Position numbers and translations under genes: made by a program. From Odobenus rosmarus divergens (taxonomy: Eukaryota; Chordata; Mammalia; Carnivora; Odobenidae): a stretch of DNA of 64,000 nucleotides. This document shows positions 1 through 10,985 of this stretch, in pieces. Under the pieces are notes generated by a model that saw only the letters and a list, made by a program, of their open reading frames with translations, made no database searches and was not told the origin of the DNA. How positions within the stretch are numbered: the stretch's first letter is position 1; each line of letters opens with the position of its first letter. Location of the stretch: the NCBI RefSeq assembly GCF_000321225.1, contig NW_004450402.1:1403690-1467689 (forward strand), in the 5' to 3' direction.

Positions 1-2612
1 AGCCAATTGAACTCAGCAATTTGTTTACTCAGAAGGAAAACAGCTGGAGGAAAACAATGGAGCATTTTAATAATTAGCCAGCCATGTTAGATAAGGGACA
101 TTACAGTATATGATCTAGCATTATAATAAGGAGGCTGCCACTTTGGGTGATGCAGAATTAACAATTAACCTTCTAACTTGAGAAAAAAGTCCTCAAAGTG
201 GGGGGAAAAGTCGAGAAACGGCTTCAGTTTTGAATCTTATTCACAAGGCCTCCAAACTCAAAATAATTCTTTTTCAAAAGTTTTACAAGATAATATACTT
301 TGAGGACTTTCACAAATACAAAGTTTCATGAACTGATGCTAAAGATAGTATTGTTGAGGAATTATAAACCGTTATATCTGTCATGGAGGACTTTTCTCAG
401 CTAACTGATGGGAATTCCAAATTCTGATAGTCTTTTGTTTAGAATGCCTGTACTTACTGTAAATCACAAGAAGAAATGAGTTAACCTCTGATGTATAGCC
501 TAATTATTAGCTACCAGCCGGCACAGGATGCAAAGTTAATTGTAAGCAGCACTCTCCTTTCCTTTACTACAGATCTTTAACCACAGAAGTCCTTTCACCA
601 TGCACCTGGCCAGAACATTTTTTAAAAAATATAGAAGAAACATTCAAAGAATAGATATTACCATACATCGTTGAGATGTGAGGTTGTGACTATAGTCCAA
701 CCAGAACCGTAGCAATAGGAACCAGGAACGGGGACTTTCTCCAAAGCTCGCCTCTTCACCTTTCTGCTATCTGCCAACAAATGGAGAACTTGAGCCCTTC
801 CATTCCCAAGCATCCCGTCAGTTCAAAAGGAAAATTGGCCTGAACTTCAAGTACTCTGCTCTTGTGTAGCAATATCTAAACAGGTAAATTGACCTATGAA
901 GTCCCAATGGACAACTAAGTCATAGTTGCATCCCACAGATCCTAAGGAGTATGAAAAACAAAGACATTGTCACTGTGTCAAGTTGCTTTTGGCAGCTGAA
1001 GGGGAGAAAGGAACGGAAGGGAAACACAGAGAGCAAAAGAAGTAAAAAGAGGGTTGAGGAGAAATAAAGATGGTTTATGATCTTCATGGAAGTTCCTAAA
1101 AGTTAGCTGTGAATCAAAATAATTCAGTATAGTAAGTGCACTGAGCCAGATTAACCCAATAGCTGAGGTCCCAAAATGATGCTGCTCTTTCATTGTGTGA
1201 TTGTTGTTGCTGGTGCTACTGTTGATGCGGTTGTTCTCCCAGCAGTTGTGATACATTTGAGGAACAATGTTTGAAAGGTGGTAGTCTTTGGGACCCAACA
1301 TTACAATGTAGCTGAGTTGCTCAGGGATTCCCAATGTCCAGAGGAATAAGACCATGAACACCAACACTTCTTCCTTAGAAAAACAGGCTCTTTTTCTCCT
1401 CCTTTGATCCCATTGATGTGAATATAATGAGATTTTATCAAAACCACTTTATCCTACTGTTACATCTGCCAGAGAGAGAGTACATTACATCCTCCTGGCT
1501 TTGATGCAGACAGTGAAACTTTCTAATAGATTGCCAATTGCTCTGACACAAAAGCTAGAGAAAATGTAACTTATCCCAGAACCTTGTTCCCAATCTGTCT
1601 CCAGCACTGTAGCTGTCAGATTTGGCCCCTAAAATGCCCTTGATTAAAGGAGTGAGCCAAAGAAAGAGTAATAGTCTGCCAAGTTAGGTAGCTATAATCC
1701 TCAATATTGGTAATTACACTTCAAATACATTGAGCTTTGTTGCTGAAGCTCAGAAAGTAAAACTCTGACTCTTCTAAACAAAAGAGGATTCAGATCTTGC
1801 AAGACTCAAAACGCTAAGGATGTCCAAAAATACCTCCTGCAGCTAAATTACCTTCATTTGTGATTTTGCCAGATCTCCCCAAGACAGCTTTTGCCCAGGC
1901 TGGTCATCTGAGGAAACCTTACCTAACTATACAAAGTACTGCATGTGGTTCACTTTTCTGAGGAAGAACATCCAGTCTGAAGCTACGCTCTATTTGATAG
2001 AATGCAAATCTGAGTCCTCTCCCATTTTTGGCTAATAGCTCTGAGATTTCATCAAGAAGAAAGAGCTCTCCTGCTCTTAGTCCAGAACCAGTTAGAATTA
2101 GTTCATCTTCCAAAATCTCTATCCATTTGCATCACAATCACAGTAAAAGCATTCTTTAATATGATGATGCAGTTCTCATATCTCAGTTAATAAAAAATGC
2201 ATTGTTTTTCACTTTCAGTATGTCACAGACTCAAGAAGAGTTAGACATTTCTAGAAAAAAAATCAGTAACACTGAGCCAACTTGTCTCCTGTTGGCTAGC
2301 ATCCGGGTCCTGCGTTTTTCTTTATGGATTTTCTCATGGTAAATTTGAGCTCTGTTCAAATTTCCATCCTGCCTGAGTTAATATGTCACTTAATTCCTTC
2401 TGTCAACAATGTCAAAAAGTTCACATAATGTCTTTATAGTAGCATTTTTTCTGTCTAACTTGTAGATGGCCTGTTGCTGATGTAGCAACATTAGAGTAAA
2501 TGGTAGCATGGTAGCTGGAGTTCCTGAGTAGAGTTCAGTACCTTTTACACTTCTGCCACAACTGGCATCAGTTAATTCACCTTTATAAAGCCACTCATCA
2601 AATAATTGAGAC
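1..2612. other. Intergenic DNA, no gene recognised
   Basis: I see no gene and no interspersed repeat I can name here. Open frames on the - strand at 978-1367 (129 codons), 1919-2113 (64) and 2390-2614 (74) have no recognisable domain. The first contains a short CAG/CAA-like stretch encoding Ser/Asn/Thr. The 1919-2113 frame is followed on the - strand by a donor-like AG-GTAAGG, but no matching exon structure could be built. Treated as non-coding. Confidence 0.5.
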
Positions 2613-2629
2613 AAAACAGAGGAATTCTT

Positions 2630-2887
2630 TTTTTTTAAAGATTTTATTTATTTATTTCAGAGAGAGAGAATGAGAGATAGAAAGCACGAGAGGGAAGAGG
2701 GTCAGAGGGAGAAGCAGACTCCCCGCTGAGCAGGGAGCCCGATGTGGGACTCGATCCCNNNNNNNNNNNNNNNNNNNNNNNNNNNNNNNNNNNNNNNNNN
2801 NNNNNNNNGGGACTCGATCCCGGGACTCCAGGATCATGACCTGAGCCGAAGGCAGTCGCTTAACCAACTGAGCCACCCAGGTGCCCC
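2630..2887 (-). mobile_element. Can-SINE (tRNA-derived), contains assembly gap
   Basis: Reads on + as the reverse complement: T-run, AAGATTTTATTTATTTATTT tail, GA-rich middle, ending TGAGCCACCCAGGTGCCCC. The target-site duplication AAAACAGAGGAATTCTT lies at 2613-2629 and 2888-2904. It belongs to the subfamily with GACTCGATCCCGGGACTCC. Apparent length is 258 bp against about 195-200 bp for sister copies; the excess is the N gap plus a 13-bp duplicated flank. Confidence 0.95.
2759..2808. other. Assembly gap of exactly 50 N
   Basis: A run of 50 N lies inside a Can-SINE. The 13 bases before it (2746-2758, GGGACTCGATCCC) are repeated directly after it (2809-2821). Removing one copy and the Ns restores a normal-length SINE, so the gap is probably an unmerged contig overlap, not missing sequence. 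Confidence 0.95.
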
Positions 2888-2904
2888 AAAACAGAGGAAT
2901 TCTT

Positions 2905-3465
2905 ATGTTTAACCACCCACCTCCAAAACCAGCCAACCAAATAAAGCTAACTTACCCCAGACAAAAATTAAATCATGATTACATTTTTTAAAAGTTCTAC
3001 TGGAAGTTCTCTTTATAGCTTCAACTACACTCTTTTGGAACCTCCTCCACAATCTATTTTAAAAGGATCTTGAAACTCAATCTCACTTTTCAAAAAGCTA
3101 CATTTAGAAATCCCTCATTCCACACTGCACTCTCCAGGAATTCCCAAAACAATTGAGGGATGGATAGGTTGAAGTCCCCAGCGTAGAATGTCATTTCGGA
3201 GATTAATCCCAGCAGAAAGTAAGGCTTCTTACATTATCACAGCTGTGTCTAAATTATCTTTTAGGCATTGATGACATATTTGTGCTGATACCACCTAGCT
3301 GTAAACAAAGTGTTTTAAAAGAGGGCTTCTCTGACCTTCAGTGCACAGCCAAACCAGAGCCAGAGGAGTGCCTCTAAATTGGCACCATGATGTCACCCCA
3401 GCCCAAGAGAGCAGGAAAGAAATATCCAGACCTTGTGTTTGGAAGCTTAATATTATAGTAGTCAT
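2905..3465. other. Intergenic DNA, nothing recognised
   Basis: No gene, RNA gene or nameable repeat was seen. Short overlapping frames on both strands at 3295-3574 reflect the adjacent trinucleotide-rich tract and are not coding evidence. Confidence 0.4.
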
Positions 3466-3540
3466 CGTCATTGTAGTAGTAGTAGTAGAAGAAGCAGTCG
3501 TAGCTGGAAGAGTGGTAATAGTGGTAATAGTCATCATTTA
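3466..3540. repeat. Imperfect trinucleotide tract (GTA/TAG, GAA, TGGTAA)
   Basis: GTAGTAGTAGTAGTAG is followed by GAA units and repeated GTGGTAATA, flanked by GTCATCGTCATT. It is an interrupted, ageing trinucleotide microsatellite. Confidence 0.7.
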
Positions 3541-3600
3541 TCGAGTACTTACCATAAGTCAGACACCATGTTAAATGCTCTACACACGTTGTCCATGTAC
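3525..3600 (-). mobile_element. MIR-like SINE fragment
   Basis: The stretch from TTTATCGAGTACTTACC through CAGACACCATGTTAAATGCTC resembles the reverse complement of the MIR 3' region (family pattern: ATTGAGCACCTACTATGTGCCAGGCAC). Short and diverged, so a tentative call. Confidence 0.4.
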
Positions 3601-4199
3601 TTAGTAACTGAATTTTAGGGAAATATTAATTTTAATATTGGGAATCTCATACATCTGAATATCCCAAGGGAGACCTGGTTTTCTCTGTAGATTTTTCTTA
3701 AGATAGCAAGGAAGAACTTGCCCAATTACACAGTCTTTCAGCCTTCAGGAAGAGGGAAGATAGATAAGTATATCTGGGGATTAAGTTCCCTTTACTTCCA
3801 ATTGGGCAAAGAGAGCTGAATGGAAGTCCAAGGGAAATAAGATGAAAAAAGGAGAAAATATTTTATGAATAAGACTTCAAGAAGGATAATAATATCAAAG
3901 ACCCAAGTAAGATATAGATAGTACAGTACCCAGGTGGAAAGAAGAGATTATATTAATATTAATTATATTAATGCCTGGACAAGGAAGAGTGTCTACTACA
4001 TTCATGGCAAACATGAAGACGACTGGAGCAAACTAGGTAGGCAGTTTGGGACCTACACAGATTAACTATGGTTTTGTATTCATCAATGAGCTTGATATGT
4101 AAATTCTAGAATGCCTTTACCCAGAAATGTTTCATCCACATTAAAGTGTGCTTAAAAGGAGACTAAAAACCCATTTTTCAATCAAGCGTATTAGCAATT

Positions 4200-4390
4200 G
4201 TTGGAAGGTAAATAGTAACCTTTCTGGGATTCAGTTTCATCAACTGTGTAATAGAAATTAATAAAACCACTCTGCCTTCATCACACTTTTTTTAATATTT
4301 TATAGGGTAAGATAATGGACATGAAAGGGCTTTGAAATAATATAAATCTCTAAATGATGATAAAAGGTATTATCATTTTGTGCCTAAATG
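4200..4390 (+). mobile_element. MIR-like SINE fragment
   Basis: AACCTTTCTGGGATTCAGTT followed by TCATCAACTGTGTAATAG matches the MIR core pattern (AACCTCTCTGTGCCTCAGTT then TCATCTGTAAAATGGG). The following 130 bp are compatible with the MIR body but diverged. Confidence 0.45.
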
Positions 4391-5241
4391 CAATCAACTC
4401 CAAACCGATGGCTAGATTCCCTAATCCTTCATGAGGGACAAGGGACAACATTAAAAAAAGAAAGAAAAAAAAAAAACCATCAAATGAACTACTGGGATCT
4501 CTGTCTCATTTACTTACGAATGGAAAGAGTATAACAAGAATGAACCAAAAAGATCCACTGGGAGGGATACCTGAAGGAAGAAATACATGAACATTTTCCT
4601 GTGTCTCCACCAATTGATTTAGTCATTCATTCATTACATCTACAATTTTCCACCCTGGGAGATTTCAAGCTTATTTTCTTTTATTCCTTGTTGTGTAGGT
4701 ATGAAGAATAGAATAGTGGTTCTTCATATATTAACTATAATAAAATCAACACCAAGATTTTTCTTCTTTAAGAAAAATAACTAATAATAACTCCACAATG
4801 TTTTTCATTCTTACTCAGTGAGAAATGTTTTCAACTACTTAGTCGCCCTCACTGAACTTGTCTGGACTCTAACAATATGGAAACCTTGGGTACCTGTCAA
4901 ATGGTCAGAATGGAGAAAGGTCTCTTTATCAGATATTGTTCAGACTGCAGACTTGATTGGAGTCATCTGAACCTTAACTGAATTAAGGTCAACTATGTTT
5001 GTTAATGCCCCTACACATCTCACAAAGCAAATGAAAATCCTCTTTCCAGGAAGGTAACAGGATGCTCAGTCTTGAATTATTTCAATAATTAATTTTTCAA
5101 AATACAATGCCTAGCACACAAGCTAAGATAATTAAAAACATGTCGGGACAAAAACCCTGAAAAAGAACCAACAAAAATAATAAACAGCCAATTCCAAAGT
5201 CAAGTTTGAAAATGTTGGCAGAGAGCTAGAACCTCTGAAAA
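4391..5241. other. Intergenic AT-rich DNA
   Basis: No gene or named repeat is recognised. An A-rich run lies near 4452-4478. Otherwise ordinary low-GC sequence. Confidence 0.4.
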
Positions 5242-5257
5242 GTGATACAGGGAACTT

Positions 5258-5457
5258 TTTTTTATAGGTTTATTTATTTATTTTAGAGAGAGAGAGAGTG
5301 GGGTGGGGAGGGGCAGAGGGAGAGGGAAAGAGAATGTCAAGCAGACTCCACACTAAGCACAAGCCCCATGCAGGGCTCGATCCCACGACCCTGAGATCAG
5401 GACCCGAGCTGAAACCAAGAGTCAGACACTTAACTGACTGCACCACCCAGATGCCCC
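5258..5457 (-). mobile_element. Can-SINE
   Basis: Tail TTTATTTATTTATTTTAGAG, GA-rich segment, then CACCACCCAGATGCCCC at the head end. TSD GTGATACAGGGAACTT at 5242-5257 and 5458-5473. It is of the older type, carrying CAAGAGTCAGACACTTAAC. The head has C-to-A/T changes, consistent with age. Confidence 0.93.
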
Positions 5458-5473
5458 GTGATACAGGGAACTT

Positions 5474-6417
5474 TAAAAACAACCAAGTAAAAATGTTAGG
5501 ATATAATAACAGAATTTAAGAACTGTGTGCATATAATTAAAGACAGAATAAAGTATGAAGAGGAAGGGATGTAGGAAAGAACAAAGAGCAGTGAAAGTGT
5601 ATAAACAGGTAGAAGGCTCTAAATGAGCAGTGAATGAATAAAACAATAATAACAATGTTGTTTTAAAACATACACTGAATGAGTATACATCTTCCATATT
5701 ATCATTCATTGTTTTACACAATCACTGATTATTTAGATTTACTCATATTTGTATATTTATAGTGTGTAAGTAACAAAAACAAGAAAACAATAGCATATAA
5801 ATCAATGTGAGTTGAGATATTCTACTGACCTTGAAATGTCCAGGGAAAGTCAAAAGCGCACATTGTAATTTTTTGGGTAAACACACACGCACACACATGC
5901 ACACACACACACACCAGACCATTCTGACTAGAGAATGGAAGGTAAAAATTATCACCTAGGATAATGGGAAAGGAAAGATAGTCACAGCTGATTCTTTGAA
6001 TACAAAAGAGACTAATAAGGAAAGGTGAGGTGCTAATACCATCATTTTTACATTAAAGGAGTCAAAAAATACAGTAGAAAGCTGATGAGGGAAATGGAGG
6101 TTTAAGGACAGTAAAGAAACAAAATTAACCAAACAGAATTGAGAGAACTATAGCTTTCAAAATTGGGAGACATGGAAAGGTGACTGCAGTATTATAAATC
6201 ATGCAAATGTTCACTTTCCATCATAAGGAGTCAAGTTGATAAATTAGGAAACAGTAATAAAAGGATCTCATTTTGATTTGAGAGTAAATACCCAAAAAAC
6301 GAAAATAAAAAAATACTATGGTGATAATCTTTTAAATGTTGGACTGAGGATGGTAAAGGATGAGACAGGGGACTGCTGCTTGTTATTTTCAGTTCTTTTG
6401 TTTGATTATTTTATACT
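5474..6417. other. Intergenic DNA with CA microsatellite
   Basis: Only the CA tract at 5879-5916 stands out. No gene or other repeat is recognised. Confidence 0.4.
5879..5916. repeat. (CA)n microsatellite, interrupted
   Basis: ACACACACGCACACACATGC followed by a pure CA run of about 16 bases. Interruptions CG and TG are typical of decay by C-to-T transition. Confidence 0.9.
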
Positions 6418-6433
6418 CTGGACATATAAGTAT

Positions 6434-6542
6434 GTTTTTAAGTTGATTTTTTTTAGTAATCTCTATACCCAATGTGGGGCTCAAACTCACTACCCCAAGA
6501 TCAAGAGTCACATGCTCTTCTGACTGAGCCAGCCAGGCACCC
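6434..6542 (-). mobile_element. Short tRNA-like Can-SINE variant
   Basis: About 109 bp, without the long CT-rich domain. It reads AGTAATCTCTATACCC, then GGGGCTCAAACTCAC (B-box-like region), then GACTGAGCCAGCCAGGCACC. Perfect TSD CTGGACATATAAGTAT at 6418-6433 and 6543-6558. The preserved tRNA-like half suggests an origin distinct from the long copies. Confidence 0.88.
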
Positions 6543-6558
6543 CTGGACATATAAGTAT

Positions 6559-6800
6559 TTAGATTATATATATTTATATATAATTTTATGGTATTACATT
6601 GTATTAATATATCACTATATTGAAGTATGTTTATAACTAATATATGCTATATTACTAACAGTATATATTTTACATTAAATAATATTCCATGTGCTTTTAT
6701 ATATTATATATTTTACCATATATAATATCCATATTTTATATATTTTCATATTTTATACAATTTATATTATGTTCACATTTATATGTTAAGACTGGGAAAT
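6559..6800. repeat. AT-rich low-complexity tract
   Basis: Dense TATATA/TTATAT sequence almost without G or C for about 230 bp. No coding potential. Potentially easily melted DNA, but no specific function can be claimed. Confidence 0.8.
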
Positions 6801-6889
6801 TAAGTTATAACCATCTTTATAAACTAATTTTATTTCCACTGGTCTTTAATATATAAGGTTGCTAAAATCCAGGTCATGCTCTTACAAGT

Positions 6890-7052
6890 TTAGAATCGAC
6901 AGATTAGGTTTTAAATCTCTTCCCTACCATAACCTAGCTGTATGACATACAAAAATTAACTTAACCTCTTTGTACCTCTTTGTAAGAAAAATTATAGTTA
7001 CTGTCAGAAGTATTGTAATAATTGGAAGTAATATATTTAAGATGCTTAGCCA
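6890..7052 (+). mobile_element. MIR SINE, 5' part
   Basis: AACCTAGCTGTATGACATAC then TTAACTTAACCTCTTTGTACC follows the MIR core (TAGCTGTGTGACCTTGGGCAAGTTACTTAACCTCT). It is split by the Can-SINE at 7053-7255 and resumes after it. Confidence 0.6.
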
Positions 7053-7255
7053 GTGGGGTGCCTGGGTGGCTCAGTTGGTTAAGTGACTGCCTTTGGCTCG
7101 GGTCATGATCCTGGAGTCCCGGGATCGAGTCCCACATTGGGGGGTCCCTGCTCGGCGGGGGGTCTGCTTCTCCCTCTGACCCTCTTCCCTCATGCTTTCT
7201 GTCTCTCATTCTCTCTCTCTCAAATAAATAAATAAAATCTTTAAAAAAAAAAAAA
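7053..7255 (+). mobile_element. Can-SINE
   Basis: Head GGGGTGCCTGGGTGGCTCAG, then GGAGTCCCGGGATCGAGTCC, then GACCCTCTTCCCT and a tail AAATAAATAAATAAAATCTT plus A-run. TSD AAGATGCTTAGCCA at 7039-7052 and 7256-7269. Inserted in an older MIR. It is of the young 'GGAGTCC/GACCCTCTTCCCT' subfamily. Confidence 0.97.
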
Positions 7256-7330
7256 AAGATGCTTAGCCATGCCTGACATGAAGTTAAGTGCTAAATAAAT
7301 GGAAATAATCATTATTATTCTACACAATTA
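7256..7330 (+). mobile_element. MIR SINE, 3' part
   Basis: After the SINE the MIR 3' end resumes: GATGCTTAGCCATGCCTGAC, then AAGTGCTAAATAAATGGAAA and ATCATTATTATT, the usual MIR terminal pattern. Confidence 0.6.
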
Positions 7331-7334
7331 CTAT

Positions 7335-8345
7335 TACTTCATTTAATAAACATTTGCTGGTACCAATTATGCATCCAAAATTCTCCTAATACTGCCCACA
7401 AGAAGTTTATAGTACATTGGGGTGCTCTGAATGTAGGACTGCCAATCATTGACACTTGAACTGAACTGTGACAAATAATCTGAGTTGAAGAAAGGAAATT
7501 GCAAACAGAGGGGTAGCAAGGGCAAACGGCATTGATATAAAATAGGATGACATGCTTTATATCCTAGGTGAGGAGTTTAAATTTGTCCAACTCTGTAGAA
7601 AGCCACTGAAGAATTTTAAACAGGGCAATTATTATAATTGATATTAGAAAGATCAATCTGCTGACAATAATTAGGATAAACTGGAAAAACACTAGAAAAG
7701 AGAAAAGTTGTAAGCAATTTAGAAGAGGGACCTTGTTAGAATGGTATCAGTAATCTGGGAGGAAAATGACAAAGACCTGAATGAAGTCAATAAGAATGGA
7801 AAGGGAAGGTCAGAAATTAGAAATTAAAAAGGTAGATATTAGAGACATGGACTAAGGGTAAAAAGTGAATGAGAAGGAAGAATTTAGGATGGCTTTGGAA
7901 ACTGGGTGAATAGTAGCATATCAATTGAGATAGAAAATGGTGACAAAGGAAAGTGGGTTGGGACATACCAAGTTTGGGCAGTCTATAGAACATCAAGAGC
8001 AAATGTCCAGTGGGTAGTTAGCTTAGTGGATCCAGAGTCCAGGAGGAACTATATAAGAGTCTATATAGAGCTATGGGTTGCCTGGGTGGCTCAGTTGGTT
8101 AAGCAACCAATTCTTGGTTTTGGCTCAGGTCATGATCTCATGGGTCATGATCTCATGGGTCACGAGATGGAGGCCAGTGTGGGGCTCCGCTCTCAGTGGG
8201 GAGTCTGCTTGAGATTCTCTCCCTCTGCCCCTCCCCCCACTCACGTGTGCTCTCTCTCTTTCTCTCTAAAATAAATAAATAAATCTTTAAAAAAAAAAGA
8301 GTCTATATAAAGCTAATACATAGATTGTGGCTGACAATACGAGTT
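7335..8345 (-). mobile_element. L2 (CR1-clade LINE) fossil, interrupted by Can-SINE
   Basis: Order on +: TTCATTTAATAAACATTTGC (3' end), AGAAAGCCACTGAAGAATTTTAAACAGGG, GAAAGATCAATCTGCTG, then AATGTCCAGTGGGTAGTTAG. This is the reverse complement of the L2 3' end running back into ORF2. A Can-SINE at 8074-8297 breaks it. No intact frame remains. Confidence 0.62.
8074..8297 (+). mobile_element. Can-SINE with internal 15-bp duplication
   Basis: Head GGTTGCCTGGGTGGCTCAG; tail AAATAAATAAATAAATCTTT and A-run. TSD AGAGTCTATATAGAGCTA at 8056-8073, and with one change at 8298-8315. The 15-mer CATGATCTCATGGGT occurs twice in tandem at 8131-8160. Confidence 0.95.
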
Positions 8346-8509
8346 TAAACTAAGTCTCCAAAGAAAACTATATGAAGTGAGAAGAGAACTTGTTCCTCAT
8401 ATGAGAACCAGCCCTCCAGACTCATTGCACTGGTACAAAGCTTCATTCTTTCATTTACAATACAGTTTCCAACTGAATGCCTATTATTGTCCAAATGCAG
8501 TGATTTTTT

Positions 8510-8665
8510 TTTGTATGTCACATATTAAATATATGTTTATACATTCCTAGACTAGATTAAATTTTTCTGGGGTAGACACTATGTTATGTCTACACCATCT
8601 CAATCACTAACATAATTTCTAGCACAGAGAATGCTCTAAATACATGTCTACTGAGTTAATGCCTC
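8510..8665 (+). mobile_element. L2-like 3' end fragment
   Basis: GGGGTAGACACTATG, then ATTTCTAGCACAGAGAATGCTCTAAATACATG resembles the L2 terminal segment (AGCGCCTAGAACAGTGCCTGGCACATAG...CTCAATAAATATTTG). Diverged; tentative. Confidence 0.45.
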
Positions 8666-10779
8666 ACGCCTCTGGTAGCCTGATAATTCTATTCCCTATC
8701 CTGTGTCTGAATCACAGCTGTTTCTAAAATTTTAATTCAAGTTGTTTCTCTGTTCCTGTAGCTCCCATTTTATACCATTCTGCATGAAACCACTCATGTT
8801 TGTTTTAATAAATGTAATGTCAGTGAAGCCACCCAGTCAACCACACGGAACTCAAATAATCATGACACAAGTCACGAGAGAACAATTGGAACCTGAAAGA
8901 AGCTGAGGGGAGACATTTGCACCCCCAAATTAACATTGGCCAATAACCCATGGGCCAGAAATAGGGAAGAAGAGAGCATGGTATCATCGATTTTGTAATT
9001 TGGGGGTAACTTCAATACTCTCATGTTGGGGATAAGACGATGACCCTTTTAATTGGAACCAGGTCCAGTAGAAATGCCTTTGGTATGTGGGAGGCTCTTA
9101 TCCACCATACAAAGACTTAACCTGCAGATCTAGCATAAATGACAATATTCCTCTTAGATGACAATTTTGAAAAGAAGAACACTAACACATGAGAACTAGG
9201 TTCTTTAAAAAATTTCATTCCAAAAAAGTTGCACATTTGGAAAGAGGTCACATTGAAAGTCAGCGCCACATAAACATTTGCTCACAAAAACACTAGCAAT
9301 AATGAGTAACATTTGGGAAGCAACTGTCTTGCCCTTACTCTATACAGATGCAGAAAAGTCTTCAAATACTTCAATCCCTTCATTTTGAAATGCCTGTCAG
9401 CTTCAGAAGCTGTCTATAGCAATGCATCACTGGCAATACTTGCACCTCATTGTTTTCAGAGCTATTAACCAAATGTTATATTATCTTAGTGCCATTTGAA
9501 AAAAAGTATGTTATCTGAGGGCATTTATTTTGTAACTTATTATATAAGATTCTCACAAATAATTAAATAGAACAGAAGAGTATTGGAATGAGGACCATTT
9601 TTTACCAAAAGTGAAAGTTTCAAAAAGTGAGGTTATCAAAAATTAAGAATATGACCTATAATATAATAATTAAGGTAGTGAAGCTAGGACACATCCTAAA
9701 TTTGACAGCATAATGAACACAAGCAGCAGTGGCCTCTGCTCTTGTCTTCCTTTAATTAATTAATTAATTATTCTCAATTAATTAAGAACTGCCTTTCCAT
9801 ACTTGAAGTCAAGCTAGCACCCTAAGGACCACCTGGGGAGAGCGGTGAATTCCAGTCTTTTGCCAGAGCGAGCATAGGCAGTGTTTACAAAGGTAAAAAA
9901 TTTAGTTCATTAGTAAAAAAAAAAAAAAAAAAAAAAAATGCAAATAGCCACATGGAAAAAATGGCCACAGAAAGAATTTCCAGGCTAGTCCTTTCTTCTC
10001 ACCAATAATTAGTAGCACAAACCCTCAAGCATCTATTTATGAGTGATGGTTGTCCATCCAATTTCAAGACTTTGGGAGCCAGCCTCCTTTGTTATTAGCC
10101 ATGATGCCCTTTAGTTTTGCTGACTGACAAAAGCTGTCACAATGTATATTTTCATATAGACAGAATATCTTCCTTAGCTACAATTCTAAAATGTCATGGC
10201 CACCACTGGCTTCGATGATAAAGGTAGAGACAGACATATGAGAAAGGAAAGGAATAAATATAAAAGAAAAGCAATTTCCCCAATTCCCCACTAACCCACC
10301 TAATAAATAATAACACAGTCATCATATTGCACAGCATTTTACTGTACTGTACTGATTAATAGACTGCAAGCTGTATTTGCTATGCACCTAAGACAAATTA
10401 AAAGAAGCAAACAAGACTGCCATCTTTGGCAATGTGCCTACTGAATCTCTTTGTGCTTATTGAATGTTACTGAAAAAAAGAAGACGGTGGCCATTCCTCA
10501 AAGGATCTATTTCAGGGAGAGACCAACACGAAAACCCAGGAGCTCTTCGCCCCCAGTTTTTTAGAACAGGGCAAAGAGTCAAAGAAATATTATTTGCTAA
10601 GGTTGATTAGCCCAGTTTCCCCTTCATGCACCAAGGGCCAGGTCTGGGACCACCATGACTTTTTGTGGTGTCCAAATGTGCGCATCCCAGGGCACAGAGC
10701 ACAGCCACAAACGATGACATCCTTAGAAAGATAACAGTGGTGGATCTGGAAATCGAGCTTTCTGAAACTGAATCCTATC
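8666..10779. other. Intergenic DNA, about 2.1 kb
   Basis: No gene is recognised. Minor features are a TTAATTAA-type low-complexity tract at 9749-9784 and a pure A-run of about 24 at 9915-9938. No frame longer than 60 codons lies wholly in this stretch. Confidence 0.4.
9915..9938. repeat. Poly-A run
   Basis: An uninterrupted run of about 24 A follows TTCATTAGT. No SINE or retrocopy body could be recognised upstream, so the source is unknown. Confidence 0.75.
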
Positions 10780-10985
10780 CAGCCATTTACTAACCACAGA
10801 ACCTCGGGTAAGTTACTCAACCTCTTTGTGCTTCAGGATCCTTCTCTGCAGTGCACATGGCTGTGATCATAACTGCTTCCCAGAGATACTGTGAAGATCA
10901 AATAAGACAGAGCATGTACAGAGCCAGTAGATGCCTGGCACATACAAAGAGCTCAAGAAAAGTTGGCTATTTTATCATTATTCCT
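10780..10985 (+). mobile_element. MIR SINE
   Basis: Near-complete. CTCGGGTAAGTTACTCAACC, TCTTTGTGCTTCAGGATCC, GATACTGTGAAGATCAAATA, GTAGATGCCTGGCACATAC, then AGTTGGCTATTTTATCATTA. The order and spacing match MIR from the conserved core to the 3' end. Confidence 0.8.

Noticed and set aside
978..1367. 129-codon - frame
   Set aside because: No domain, no codon pattern above background and a low-complexity section. A frame of this length is expected by chance in 64 kb.
2652..2936. 94-codon - frame across the N gap
   Set aside because: It is Can-SINE sequence read through with Ns. SINE copies in this orientation commonly give such frames.
5879..5916. CRISPR-like or other regular array among the tandem repeats
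   Set aside because: These are ordinary dinucleotide microsatellites. No spacer-repeat organisation exists anywhere in the window, which is eukaryotic.
7906..8274. 122-codon + frame
   Set aside because: It joins an L2 fossil to a Can-SINE (the WVAQLVK-type peptide is SINE-encoded), so it is not a gene.
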